A stretch of 64,000 nt of DNA from Aquimarina sp. BL5 (GTDB lineage Bacteria; Bacteroidota; Bacteroidia; Flavobacteriales; Flavobacteriaceae): assembly GCF_003443675.1 (NCBI RefSeq), contig NZ_CP031963.1, positions 558,001 to 622,000 on the forward strand, given 5' to 3'. Under the pieces are notes generated by a model, which was not told where the DNA came from, ran no database searches, and saw nothing but the letters and a program-made list of their open reading frames with translations. How positions within the stretch are numbered: the stretch's first letter is position 1; each line of letters begins with the position of its first letter. This document shows positions 16,052-24,941 of the stretch, one piece after another. A program made the translations under genes and the position numbers.

Positions 16052-16663
16052 TTAGTTAGATTTCATCTCATCTATACGGCTCTTCATTACATCAATTTGT
16101 CTTAATGTAAAATCTTTTCTTAGATAAGGTCTAATCTGACTCATAATATTTCCTTCTTCCGAATAATGAAACAACCCTAACGCATGTCCGATTTCATGAG
16201 GAGCAGTGGTTTCGTATAAAAATTCATCCGTAATAAGAGCACGTTGATCTTTACCAATACCTGCTATAGCAACGGTATGCGCTCTTTTAATTATATATAT
16301 ACTAAGTCTATCCTCTTTATAAGAATCCTGAGTTTCGCGTAAGAAAGTACTAGACTCCGTACCTCTGTTATCTCTTAAATCATACAACTCATCATTTATA
16401 AGTGTTTTTACATCTCCCATTTCCAACCCAATACCATGTCTGTGAAAAAAACTTCCATTCAGATTATCAATAAAATGAGTTTCATCTAAATTATATGATT
16501 TCTGATTGGATCTTGTAGATGGCTGTACATATATAATATCTACTTTGATAACTCTCTCTAAAGTATCAGAAAATACTTGCTCAATTTGAAAGGGAACATA
16601 ATCATCTTCAGTTGTACAAGAAAAGAAAATCGATAGAACAAATAATATTTTTAGTAATTTCAT
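16052..16663 (-). CDS. Metzincin-type zinc metalloprotease lipoprotein
   Basis: 203 residues. A lipobox lies at Cys16 (FFSC). The complete metzincin zinc motif HEIGHALGLFH spans residues 156-166 (His156, His160, His166 ligands; Glu157 catalytic), and Met174 in GNIMSQ forms the Met-turn. The preceding region (LSIYIIKRAHTVAIAGIGK) is a strand leading into the active site. It should be a surface- or periplasm-anchored protease. It has no pro-domain of note. It is transcribed alone, with 960 bp of gene-free DNA upstream. Confidence 0.88.
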   Translation of the reverse strand: MKLLKILFVLSIFFSCTTEDDYVPFQIEQVFSDTLERVIKVDIIYVQPSTRSNQKSYNLDETHFIDNLNGSFFHRHGIGLEMGDVKTLINDELYDLRDNRGTESSTFLRETQDSYKEDRLSIYIIKRAHTVAIAGIGKDQRALITDEFLYETTAPHEIGHALGLFHYSEEGNIMSQIRPYLRKDFTLRQIDVMKSRIDEMKSN

Positions 16664-16963
16664 GGTCGGTTGAATTTTTAATCATTAATACTTTCACTAC
16701 TTACTTTTAGTACATTCACATTTTGTGAGCATTTGACTGATTATCAGTACTAACAAAATGAATAATGTTCTTTTTACGAGCTAATTTAAATTGTAAGCAA
16801 ATTCTTCCTAGATGTATTCTGTTTAAATTGTCTTTCAGTTAGAGTTTTTTATTAACTATATAATTAACTCAATTCGTTTTGACAATTACCTAGAATAATA
16901 TTGTGTGAACAATAATTGTGTCGATCGATCAATCCAAAGATAGAAATTATATGAATAAATTTA

Positions 16964-16979
16964 GGGGGTATATTCCCCC
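16964..16979. promoter_or_regulatory. GC-arm palindrome GGGGGTATATTCCCCC
   Basis: Five Gs, TATATT, five Cs, in otherwise AT-rich DNA. It could be an operator or a small hairpin. A related GGGGGTAGTACTTCC string occurs at 53456-53470 in the other long gene-free region. Confidence 0.4.
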
Positions 16980-17290
16980 ATGTTTGGTTTTACAATAAAA
17001 CCATAAAACACTTTTTATCAGATATTTAACAAAATTAAAATGTTAAAGAAAAAGACGGAATATTGCGTATTTTGAACCAGAAGTAATTGTGTTTACAAGG
17101 AATAAAAGAATTTAACAAAATAAAAGAGTATTTACTCATATATGGTTTAACCGTAATTTTATTATTGCTTAATCACCAATAAGAAATACTACAAAAATGT
17201 AGTTTTTTAACACTATTTTAACATAAAAAATCCCCAAAAAAGTCAGAAAAGGTATTTTTAAAATGTTCTTTTATCGTTATTAATTAGTTT

Positions 17291-17327
17291 TTCATCGAAT
17301 AAAAACACTTAATTCATCGAATAAAAA
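17291..17327. promoter_or_regulatory. Tandem 15-bp direct repeat, 22-bp period
   Basis: TTCATCGAATAAAAA occurs at 17291-17305 and 17313-17327. A 22-bp spacing places both copies on the same DNA face, as for a dimeric activator. Confidence 0.4.
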
Positions 17328-17625
17328 TCATTTTATTGTTTTTATTCACGAGATTTTGTTCATATTACCCATTAATTATTCCAAATTAAATAACTCTCTC
17401 AATAAAATTTATGGAACAATTCAGAATAACTTTCTCGTTTATTCAACTAGAAATTATTTTATGAACGCTTAAATATGGGAGAACTAAAAGAAATAATAAT
17501 CACTGATAAAATTCTTTTGTGTATAATCTTAATGTTCGTTTTTTACTGTAATATCTCTTTTATTACACTCCTGCATAAGAGACTATAATTAGTATATTTA
17601 CCTACTATTAATTTCAAGCATTACT

Positions 17626-18501
17626 TTGCACAAAGAAAACATTCATAATACTCCGTATAATTTTGATGATTTAACAACAGTTAATAAAGAATTATCGTCA
17701 TATGTTGTAACAAACTCTTATGGAAATAAAAGTATTGACTTTTCCGACAATCAAGCTGTATTAGAACTTAATAAAGCTATCCTAAAGCATCATTATCGAT
17801 TAGATGACTGGGATATTCCAAAAGGCTATTTATGTCCTCCTATCCCAGGAAGAGCTGATTATATCCATCATATTTCGGATCTATTAGAAGAAGATGGTAT
17901 TAGCAGTCAAATAAAAGGGTTAGACATTGGTGTTGGTGCTAACTGTATTTATCCAATTTTGGGATCTCAAATATATAATTGGAAAATGGTCGGTGTAGAT
18001 ATCGATATCGTTTCGGTTACTGCTGCTCAGGCTAATATAGATCTGACGTTTAGTTTAAAAAACAACATTGAGATAAGACATCAAGAGAATAATGCGAACA
18101 TTTTTGAAGGTGTTATTAAGCCTAATGAATATTATCATTTTTCTATGTGTAATCCTCCTTTTCATTCTTCAGAAAAAGAAGCCACTAAAGGTACAATACG
18201 TAAATTAAAAAATCTGTCTACAATTGACACAAAAGCCACACCTTTAGTATTAAATTTTGGTGGACAGGCTAATGAATTATGGTGTAACGGTGGTGAAGCT
18301 CTGTTTATCAAAAGAATGATCAAGCAAAGTATAAATTACAAAACTCAGGTAGGCTGGTTTACATCTTTAGTTTCTAAAAAAGATAATTTACCAAAAATTT
18401 TTAAACAACTTCATAAACTAAAAGCCGTTCATAGAGTTGTAGAGATGTCTCAAGGAAACAAACAAAGTCGATTTATAGTCTGGAAATTCCCAAAAGAATA
18501 A
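17626..18501 (+). CDS. rlmF: 23S rRNA (adenine(1618)-N6)-methyltransferase RlmF
   Basis: 291 residues from a TTG start; no ATG fits, and the sequence right after it (HKENIHNTPYNFDDL) aligns with the conserved HPRNRH-type N-terminus of RlmF. The SAM-binding motif is GLDIGVGANCIYPILG, and the catalytic N6-adenine methylase motif is NPPF in SMCNPPFHSS. It methylates A1618 of 23S rRNA in E. coli. The TTG codon overlaps a -7-like TTACTTTGC, so transcription may begin very close to or within the apparent start. Confidence 0.9.
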   Translation: MHKENIHNTPYNFDDLTTVNKELSSYVVTNSYGNKSIDFSDNQAVLELNKAILKHHYRLDDWDIPKGYLCPPIPGRADYIHHISDLLEEDGISSQIKGLDIGVGANCIYPILGSQIYNWKMVGVDIDIVSVTAAQANIDLTFSLKNNIEIRHQENNANIFEGVIKPNEYYHFSMCNPPFHSSEKEATKGTIRKLKNLSTIDTKATPLVLNFGGQANELWCNGGEALFIKRMIKQSINYKTQVGWFTSLVSKKDNLPKIFKQLHKLKAVHRVVEMSQGNKQSRFIVWKFPKE

Positions 18502-18518
18502 AAATAGATGATCATTGT

Positions 18519-20069
18519 TTATTCAGGTGGCCTACCATGAATTTCTTCGAATTTAGCATCAAAATTTTCTCTTAAATAAGTATTCAGTTTTTTTCTGTAA
18601 TCATCCTTTAACCATGATAAAAAATTATAGGTACTTCTACTTATACATTTAGCATAACTCTGTATCCTATGATCAATATCATCTCCTAGCATCTTAGCTA
18701 AAGCTATAGCATCATAAACATCTTCACTGTTTTCTATACAAATCTTTGCGTGCTGCGCTATTGATCGTTCTAAAACAACTTTAGAAGACTCCCCTTTTCT
18801 AACAGAATCTTTATAGGTCTCTTTGATATCAAAGTACACTTCCTCAGAATTAGCAAATTCTGCTCTTAATTCTTCTGGCATTTCATGCCTGAATTTATTT
18901 TCAATATCCTCATCATTCAGGAGCTTGTCCATATAATAATCCGGAGAATTGAATATTTTCTGCCAATCTAAATCTGCTCCCCAAGGCCCAAAGCGATGAT
19001 AGTTATTTCCTAGGTCAATAACGTTAAATGTAGATTTGTTCTTCAGTATTCGGGACCCACGACCGATCATCTGATAATACAAAGTCAATGATTTTGTTGC
19101 ACGATTCAGAATAATAGTATCCACTGTCGGCTCATCAAATCCTGTGGTCAAAATACTTACAGAAGTCAAAATAGCATCAGGGGTTTCTTTAAACCATTGA
19201 AGAATCTGTTTCCTCTGTTTTTTGGTTGCCGTATTGTCTAGATGCGCAATTGGATATCCTGCAGATCTAAAAGTATCATATACGTGTAATGAAGTATTAA
19301 TACCGTTATTAAATATTAATGTCTTCTTACCTTTAGAATGTTTTTCATAAGCTTGCAATAGCTGACTAAGCATATTGCTATTGGTATATAAATCTTCTGA
19401 AGATTTTACTGTATAATCTCCATTTGAACCAACTTCTAGAGATGTTAATCCCATATTATATGCAAATACTTCTGCACGAGCTAAAAACTCATTTTCAATT
19501 AAAGACTCTATCGTTTCACCAACAATTAATTCATCATAATTGTCTTTCATTGGTAATTTTATATTAGAGCTTAATGGTGTAGCCGTAACTCCTAAAATAA
19601 AAGACTTTTCGAAAAATTTAAATAGTTTAGTAAAAGAGTTATAATGAGCCTCATCAATAATCACTAAGCCGATATCAGAAATATCTAATTTATCTTCATT
19701 CAGTCGATTATTTAGAGTTTCTACCATCGCTACAAAACAGCTATATTTATCCTGATCATCTAAATTAGCTTTGCTATCTACTACTTTATTATCAACTCCA
19801 AATCCAGTAAGCATAGTAGATGTCTGTTTACACAACTCTATACGATGCGTCATCACTAACACTTTTCTGTTGTGATGCTTAAGATACTGTCTTACAATCT
19901 CTGAGAAAATAACTGTTTTCCCTCCACCGGTTGGCAATTGATATAACAAATGATAATCTTCACGAGCATCTTCAAAACTTTTGAAAATTTTGTTAATCGC
20001 TCCTTTTTGATAGCTATATAAATCCTTACCCGTTTTTTTTTCTTGTAATCCTGTAGTGGTATCCGACAT
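18519..20069 (-). CDS. DEAD/DEAH-box superfamily 2 helicase
   Basis: 516 residues, cytoplasmic. Walker A is LPTGGGKT (about residues 45-52), motif II is DEAH at 139-142, motif III is TATPLS, and motif VI is QMIGRGSR. The layout (QKGAINKIF Q-motif-like start, ILTSVSILTTGFDEP) matches SSL2/type I restriction-like stand-alone helicases. The last 120 residues are alpha-helical and family-specific. No methylase or specificity gene is adjacent, so it is not part of a visible restriction system. A likely promoter lies at 20090-20098. Confidence 0.88.
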   Translation of the reverse strand: MSDTTTGLQEKKTGKDLYSYQKGAINKIFKSFEDAREDYHLLYQLPTGGGKTVIFSEIVRQYLKHHNRKVLVMTHRIELCKQTSTMLTGFGVDNKVVDSKANLDDQDKYSCFVAMVETLNNRLNEDKLDISDIGLVIIDEAHYNSFTKLFKFFEKSFILGVTATPLSSNIKLPMKDNYDELIVGETIESLIENEFLARAEVFAYNMGLTSLEVGSNGDYTVKSSEDLYTNSNMLSQLLQAYEKHSKGKKTLIFNNGINTSLHVYDTFRSAGYPIAHLDNTATKKQRKQILQWFKETPDAILTSVSILTTGFDEPTVDTIILNRATKSLTLYYQMIGRGSRILKNKSTFNVIDLGNNYHRFGPWGADLDWQKIFNSPDYYMDKLLNDEDIENKFRHEMPEELRAEFANSEEVYFDIKETYKDSVRKGESSKVVLERSIAQHAKICIENSEDVYDAIALAKMLGDDIDHRIQSYAKCISRSTYNFLSWLKDDYRKKLNTYLRENFDAKFEEIHGRPPE

Positions 20070-20089
20070 ATTTTCTGATTTCTAGGGCT

Positions 20090-20098
20090 GCAAAACTA
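20090..20098 (-). promoter_or_regulatory. -7 promoter element of the helicase gene
   Basis: On the minus strand this reads TAGTTTTGC, a full match to TAnnTTTGC, 21 bases before the start codon. I found no clear -33 TTTG. Confidence 0.55.
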
Positions 20099-20197
20099 CT
20101 TCCTTTTATGCATTTTTGCAGAATTTTTATCATAAAATATGAGATTATTTTTTTATTATCTGTTGTTAAATCAATAAAAATGCTTCTCTACAGCTAC

Positions 20198-20299
20198 TTA
20201 TTCCGCTATAATAGTTACTTCAAAATGTATCTTATCCGATATCAAATTATCTGCTAAACCATCAAAAACACTACCAGAACCGTAAAACATATTCCATCA
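20198..20299 (-). pseudogene. Severed C-terminal tail of the YceI domain
   Basis: Reading through the TGA at 20297-20299 keeps the same frame open and encodes WNMFYGSGSVFDGLADNL followed by ISDKIHFEVTIIAE, ending at TAA 20198-20200. This is the expected end of a YceI domain (YGSGSFFD...DNxIxDxIxFxV). The stop is therefore a nonsense change, not a natural end. Confidence 0.8.
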
Positions 20300-21190
20300 T
20301 GTTCTGTCTATTATGAACTTTGATTCAAAAATCATTTTTTTCTCAACATAAGATATATGAGCATCAAATTCTATAGGCTGTTGCACATCTTTAATCTTTA
20401 GGTCAGCTACTAAAGATAGATTAGAATCATCAGTATATTTTATACTTGTTATTATAAGTGATGATGTTGGGTATATATTCGTTTCAAAAAAATCTTCATT
20501 TTTTAAATGATCAATTAAAGACTGACTGTATTCACCATCTGTATTTATAATAGTATTCATGTCTATTATGAATTCACCTCCAATAAGTTTATCTTCCTTT
20601 TTATAAAATGCTCCACTATTAAAAGCAATAGTTCCATAATGTCCAGCTGTATGAAGTTTATTGAACCCTTCCCATTTAAGAATGCTTTTTTCGGTATCAA
20701 TTTTTAAAGCATTACCTCTTTTTACTTCAGAAATTGTTTTCTTTTTTACGATATCTATTAGCTCTATATCGTATAGTAGTGTAGAATCTGGATGTGGGAA
20801 TGTCATATCTCCCATTCTTTTACTTAGTGAAGGCGGAACTATCAGTTTTCTAATCTCTCCTTTTTGCATTCCTAGCAATCCCTCATCAACACCATCTATA
20901 ACTTGATTACCCCCGACGAGTATTTTGAGTGGTTCAGCTCTATCTCTAGAAGTATATACTATAAAGTCATTAGTGTATTTTGTGGTCTCATGAATAAGAA
21001 CCTCTTGACCTTTAACAACTGCTTGGCCTGAACCAGATTTTACTATTTTATATTGAAGCCCTGACGCTGTACTAGTAAAGTCAGTTTTATTTGAACACCC
21101 TGAAAATGCCATAAGCGAAAACAAGCTTACATATATTTTAACAATATTGATATTCAATTTATTAAGTTGAATTCTTACATTAGTTTTCAT
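20297..21190 (-). CDS. FKBP-type prolyl isomerase fused to a YceI domain, lipoprotein, prematurely stopped
   Basis: 297 residues up to the TGA. The lipobox is at Cys32 (AFSGCSNK). Residues about 45-150 form an FKBP domain (GLQYKIVKSGSGQAVVKGQEVLIH, VIDGVDEGLLGMQKGEIRKLIVPP), and about 160-297 a YceI lipocalin-like domain (STILKWEGFN-like SILKWEGFN, GTIAFNSGAFY, DFFETNIYPTSSL). The stop falls right after FIIDRT, losing about 33 C-terminal residues that are still encoded downstream. The barrel would lack its last strands unless the stop is read through. It is divergent from the membrane-anchored regulator at 21324. Confidence 0.85.
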   Translation of the reverse strand: MKTNVRIQLNKLNINIVKIYVSLFSLMAFSGCSNKTDFTSTASGLQYKIVKSGSGQAVVKGQEVLIHETTKYTNDFIVYTSRDRAEPLKILVGGNQVIDGVDEGLLGMQKGEIRKLIVPPSLSKRMGDMTFPHPDSTLLYDIELIDIVKKKTISEVKRGNALKIDTEKSILKWEGFNKLHTAGHYGTIAFNSGAFYKKEDKLIGGEFIIDMNTIINTDGEYSQSLIDHLKNEDFFETNIYPTSSLIITSIKYTDDSNLSLVADLKIKDVQQPIEFDAHISYVEKKMIFESKFIIDRT

Positions 21191-21257
21191 CGATTATAAT
21201 ACTTTAAATTTTTAGTTGAGACGAAAGTAATCCAAGGCTTATTCTACAATGCTAAAT

Positions 21258-21306
21258 CAATTGTAAAAAAGTGTATAGCAATTGTAAATTTTTCGTTATT
21301 TGTAAA
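21258..21306. promoter_or_regulatory. Repeated CAATTGTAAA sites in a divergent promoter region
   Basis: CAATTGTAAA at 21258-21267 and 21279-21288 (21-bp period, two helical turns), with a weaker third TATTTGTAAA at 21297-21306. Tandem direct repeats suit a winged-helix regulator such as the one encoded immediately downstream. Confidence 0.5.
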
Positions 21307-21323
21307 TAAGAAACATTTTTTAC

Positions 21324-22214
21324 GTGAAGAATAAATTCAAAATACTAGTAACAGTTGTCATCTTATTGATGAGTATAATGACGATTCACAGCTTTTCTCC
21401 AAAAGAAGATTTGTTCTATGCGGAAAAGATTAAAGTAGCCCTAAGAGCTGTTGGAAATAAGTTGTTATTAAAGAATAATGATTCCACATCTTTGGTACTA
21501 CCGATAAAAGAGATTTCTGATTATAAATTTGAGTTATCTTTTCAGCAAGAATTAGCAATTGATCCAGAAGATTTGGTAGCAATTATTGATGTTGAATTAA
21601 AAAAAGCAAGCCTCCCAGACAATTATATTACAGAAGTGATTCATTGCAATACAAAAGAAGTATCCTATAGTTATGAAATATTAGGACCCATAAAAGAAAA
21701 TGAAATTTCATGCTTAGGTAGAAAACTTCCCACAAATTGTTATACCATTCAGATTATTATGCTAAAAGAAGAAACTCATTCTTTATATAACACAATGGGT
21801 AATATGTACACCTTTTCTTTATTAGTATTGCTTATTATTTTGATTATTAGTTCTACGCTACTCCAAAAGAAACGTAGAGAAAAAAAATCAATAGTTTCAT
21901 CAAACCAAATTGTTCTTGGTACACTTATATTTTCTCCAGATCAACAAAGATTAAACAAAGATCAAACTGAAATTTCATTGACGGCTAAAGAAAGTGAACT
22001 ACTCGCTATTTTTGCACAGCGTCCTAATCAGATTGTTAAAAGAGAACAGCTTATCAAGCAGGTATGGGAGGACAATGGCGTTGTTGTGGGAAGAAGTTTA
22101 GATATGTTTATTTCTAAATTACGAAAAAAACTCGGTAAAGATTCAGAAGTAAAAATTGTAAATGTCCATGGTGTTGGCTATAGACTTGAAATAATCAATA
22201 ACGGTAATTCATAA
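21324..22214 (+). CDS. Membrane-anchored OmpR-type winged-helix transcriptional regulator
   Basis: 296 residues from a GTG start that gives a normal signal or anchor (LVTVVILLMSIMTIHSF). Residues 24-160 are an extracytoplasmic domain with Cys108, Cys130 and Cys139. A transmembrane helix covers about 163-181, and a PhoB/OmpR winged-helix DNA-binding domain about 196-291 (LTAKESELLAIFAQRPNQIVKREQLIKQVW, GRSLDMFISKLRKKL, VHGVGYRL in part). This is a one-component sensor like ToxR/CadC but with the order reversed. It is divergent from the FKBP-YceI lipoprotein, a likely target, with repeated sites between them. Confidence 0.85.
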   Translation: MKNKFKILVTVVILLMSIMTIHSFSPKEDLFYAEKIKVALRAVGNKLLLKNNDSTSLVLPIKEISDYKFELSFQQELAIDPEDLVAIIDVELKKASLPDNYITEVIHCNTKEVSYSYEILGPIKENEISCLGRKLPTNCYTIQIIMLKEETHSLYNTMGNMYTFSLLVLLIILIISSTLLQKKRREKKSIVSSNQIVLGTLIFSPDQQRLNKDQTEISLTAKESELLAIFAQRPNQIVKREQLIKQVWEDNGVVVGRSLDMFISKLRKKLGKDSEVKIVNVHGVGYRLEIINNGNS

Positions 22215-22277
22215 TTATTTACATTTCCATATAATTTCGCTATAACAAAAATTTAGATTAGTTACAAGAACTGTAAA

Positions 22278-22340
22278 CTTGTCGAAGATATTTTGAAAAT
22301 CTGTAAGTTAAAACTTCGACAAGCTCAGTTTGACAATGAC
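22278..22340. repeat. Inverted repeat with CTTCGACAAG arms
   Basis: CTTGTCGAAG (22278-22287) and CTTCGACAAG (22314-22323) are perfect reverse complements, followed by CTCAGTTTGACAATGAC. A close relative (CTTCGACAGGCTCGG) lies at 30168-30182. This looks like a dispersed intergenic repeat family. Confidence 0.6.
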
Positions 22341-22394
22341 ACTCTACTTTTGGAATAGCCTAATCCCTGATTATGTCGGTTAATGGTGTTCTTT

Positions 22395-24554
22395 TTATCC
22401 AAAAGGTTTAATAATAATACCTGCACTAAAGATAAAACCATCTGTTGGAGCATAAATCTCTGTAAATGTAGGATCATTGGTTGGAGGTAATACCAATGGT
22501 GAAAATCTACTTTGTCTACGATCCGTGAAATTTTCAAAATTAACAAAGATAGTACCCCAACTAAAATTACGCATACCTAATAACCCCATACTAATAAAAT
22601 CTGTAGTTTCTGTTCCATTAGTAAGTAACTGCTTTCCTGTATAGTAAGTTTCATACCCTATTCTCCATTTTTTATTCTCATACATCACCACACTACCGGC
22701 GTTATGTCTAGCCGTTAAAGGCTTTTGTGGATTACCATTTAGATAGTTTAAACGTGTATCTATAAATGCATAATTAAGAAACCACCTAAAATCTTTATAA
22801 GCAAACTTGATGTTAGTCTCGGCACCTTTACTTACGATATCATCTTGAGCATTTTCAAACTCAAAAAAACCAGTAGTAGTATCGATCAATAATAAGCCAT
22901 CATAAATTACTGTAGTATAAAACAACTGATTAATAGAGAATTCAATTTCATCAGTCAGATACGTTTCATAATTAAAATCTAAATTTACTCCATAAGAACG
23001 TTCTACATCTAAAACATCCTTATCGATAGCCAATACATTATTAAAATTAATAAATTCAGCTTCTTCGGTGAAAATATCTGGAATTTTATACCCTAATCCA
23101 CCTCCTATCCTACTTGAAAAGGAATTGTTTGTTTTGAAGAGAAGCGATATTTTCGGTAAAGGAAAAAATCCCCAATCTTTTGCATAATCTGCTCTAAAAC
23201 CTGTTTCTATTATCCAATTTTCAGTAATATCGAAGATGTTATTAATAAACAATCCAGCCGTTATATCACTTTGATCACGATCTAAAGTAGAGGATTCTTC
23301 ATCAAAATCTACTGTGTATAAGTTTGCGCCTAAAATCCAATCGGATCTCACTCCCTTCTTATCATAGGATATTTCTGTAAATGAATTGAACTGATTTCCT
23401 TTAAAATTAAGGCTTGGAACAGTAAGGTTTCGATTAAAATAAGCAAAACTATTCTTTATATTTAGCGACTTTAAAGAGTCTATTTTAATAGTGTAAATGG
23501 CTTGTGTGCTTATTCTTTTTGATATATTCTCTTCTGTATAGAGATTATTATCATTATTTTCAATTCCATTCGTATCACCTCCTATCCTATCATCATAGGT
23601 TCCATTAACACCAAACCAAACCGTGGTTTCTTCTGATGGGTAATAAAATATTTTGGGATTTATCGATACAGATTTTGTTCTTGGTAAATTACTAAACCCA
23701 TCATCTTCTGGATCGTATTCCTTTTGATAATAACCTGATCCATATAATGAAACACCAAACTTATTGTTTCGCTTACTATAAAAAACATTAGCTGTAGTAC
23801 CCAATGCGTGTGTTTGTGTAAGCATAATATCTAAGTCAGGCTCTTCTTCTGGAGTTTTCGAGATTATATTCACCAGTCCCGCAATAGCACCTCCTCCATA
23901 AAGTGTAGAGGAGCTTCCTTTTATAATTTCGAATTGTTTTATATCCAAAGGTGGTATCTGCATAATACTCAAACCGCTAGAAAATCCTCCATACAGAGGA
24001 AATCCATCTCTTAACAGTTGCGTATATCGTCCATCTAATCCCTGAATTCTAATATTTGAATTTCCACTACTTAAGGATGTTTGCTGCATCTGTATTCCCG
24101 TACTTTCTCTTAGTACCATAGAAATATTAGTAGCATTCATAGCATTTTTCTCTCCTAACTCTTCTCCTCCAATAAACTCAATTCTAGTTGGTATTCTTTT
24201 AAAAGTTCTGGTACTTCGATTGGACTGTAGAACTATTTCTTCTAAAGACTCTCCTTCTTTTAATTTTATAACCAATACTTCTGTATAAGGAATCTTTATT
24301 GATTTTTGAACTGATTCAAAACCTAAAAACGAAATAATAAAATCATAAGTTCCTGACGGAATTTCATTAATAGTTGCCATACCATCAAGATCTGTCACGG
24401 ATCCTTTTTCTATTTGCGCTGAATAGATAGTAGCTCCAATAAGGGGTTCGCTATTTGATTCTGATAGTACCTTCATTTTTAATGTACTTGTTTGTGCACT
24501 AGCATATGCACATAGTACTATAGAGAGCATTATGCTCCATAATATATTTTTCAT
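22395..24554 (-). CDS. TonB-dependent outer-membrane receptor
   Basis: 719 residues with a signal peptide (IMLSIVLCAYASAQ). Residues about 25-100 are a carboxypeptidase-regulatory-like domain (LIGATIYSAQIEKGSVTDLDGMATI in part), 115-225 the plug (STLYGGGAIAGLVNIIS), and the rest a 22-strand barrel. It imports a substrate bound at the cell surface using TonB energy. No SusD partner is adjacent, so it is not a glycan-type SusCD pair. The neighbour upstream is a Cys/His-rich DUF6660 protein, suggesting a metal or metal-chelate substrate. The C-terminus (GIIIKPFG) lacks a final aromatic residue but has Phe one before the end. Confidence 0.92.
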   Translation of the reverse strand: MKNILWSIMLSIVLCAYASAQTSTLKMKVLSESNSEPLIGATIYSAQIEKGSVTDLDGMATINEIPSGTYDFIISFLGFESVQKSIKIPYTEVLVIKLKEGESLEEIVLQSNRSTRTFKRIPTRIEFIGGEELGEKNAMNATNISMVLRESTGIQMQQTSLSSGNSNIRIQGLDGRYTQLLRDGFPLYGGFSSGLSIMQIPPLDIKQFEIIKGSSSTLYGGGAIAGLVNIISKTPEEEPDLDIMLTQTHALGTTANVFYSKRNNKFGVSLYGSGYYQKEYDPEDDGFSNLPRTKSVSINPKIFYYPSEETTVWFGVNGTYDDRIGGDTNGIENNDNNLYTEENISKRISTQAIYTIKIDSLKSLNIKNSFAYFNRNLTVPSLNFKGNQFNSFTEISYDKKGVRSDWILGANLYTVDFDEESSTLDRDQSDITAGLFINNIFDITENWIIETGFRADYAKDWGFFPLPKISLLFKTNNSFSSRIGGGLGYKIPDIFTEEAEFINFNNVLAIDKDVLDVERSYGVNLDFNYETYLTDEIEFSINQLFYTTVIYDGLLLIDTTTGFFEFENAQDDIVSKGAETNIKFAYKDFRWFLNYAFIDTRLNYLNGNPQKPLTARHNAGSVVMYENKKWRIGYETYYTGKQLLTNGTETTDFISMGLLGMRNFSWGTIFVNFENFTDRRQSRFSPLVLPPTNDPTFTEIYAPTDGFIFSAGIIIKPFG

Positions 24555-24623
24555 TCTAAATTTTAGTTTTTTTAATTCTCCAAATTTGATCTATGGCTAA
24601 TTACGCATAAGCCAACCAAGTTC

Positions 24624-24941
24624 CTAGCTAATTAATTGAGGTGGTTGCCATATATTAGGAAAGAAATAAAAAGTATAGTCTGATTGATAGATACAATCAT
24701 CTTTAGAAATGATATCAGTTCTTACTTCTACATTAAACTGCTTTAGCAACTCATATGTAATTGTTACACCACAGCAAGCACATATACATATTGAAGTACA
24801 AGAGTCATCTGTATCATGAGAATGATCCTGCTCATCATTACACGATAGCTCTTCTTTATGTTCTGAATTAAATGCGTCGGAACAAGGTACAAGTTCCAGG
24901 CCTAGTACAAAAACAGATAATATGATTGTAAAAAACTTCAT
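24624..24941 (-). CDS. DUF6660-like Cys/His-rich exported protein
   Basis: 105 residues with a signal peptide followed by a metal-ligand-like run of Cys, His and Asp (DEQDHSHDTDDSC, then TSICICACCGV). The C-terminus YFFPNIWQPPQLIS is characteristic of the DUF6660 family as I remember it. I infer periplasmic metal binding (Cu, Zn or Co). It precedes the TonB receptor by 69 nt on the same strand, so the two probably form an operon for metal uptake or sensing. The family name rests on memory of the motif, not on a search. Confidence 0.7.
   Translation of the reverse strand: MKFFTIILSVFVLGLELVPCSDAFNSEHKEELSCNDEQDHSHDTDDSCTSICICACCGVTITYELLKQFNVEVRTDIISKDDCIYQSDYTFYFFPNIWQPPQLIS

Larger units (their letters stand above)
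16664..17625. other. Long gene-free region, 962 bp
   Basis: Very AT-rich, with no credible coding frame on either strand. It contains the palindrome GGGGGTATATTCCCCC (16964-16979), a 15-bp direct repeat with 22-bp period (17291-17327), and a TTACTTTGC element at 17621-17629 that overlaps the TTG start of rlmF and resembles a -7 promoter box. An undetected small RNA is possible. Confidence 0.6.

Noticed and set aside
17621-17629. Promoter -7 element as proof of a different rlmF start
   Set aside because: TTACTTTGC overlaps the TTG codon, but no later in-frame ATG preserves the conserved N-terminus; kept as a note only.
18519-20069. Restriction or phage-defence system built on the SF2 helicase
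   Set aside because: The helicase resembles restriction R subunits, but its neighbours are rlmF and an FKBP-YceI lipoprotein; no methylase, nuclease or specificity gene is adjacent.
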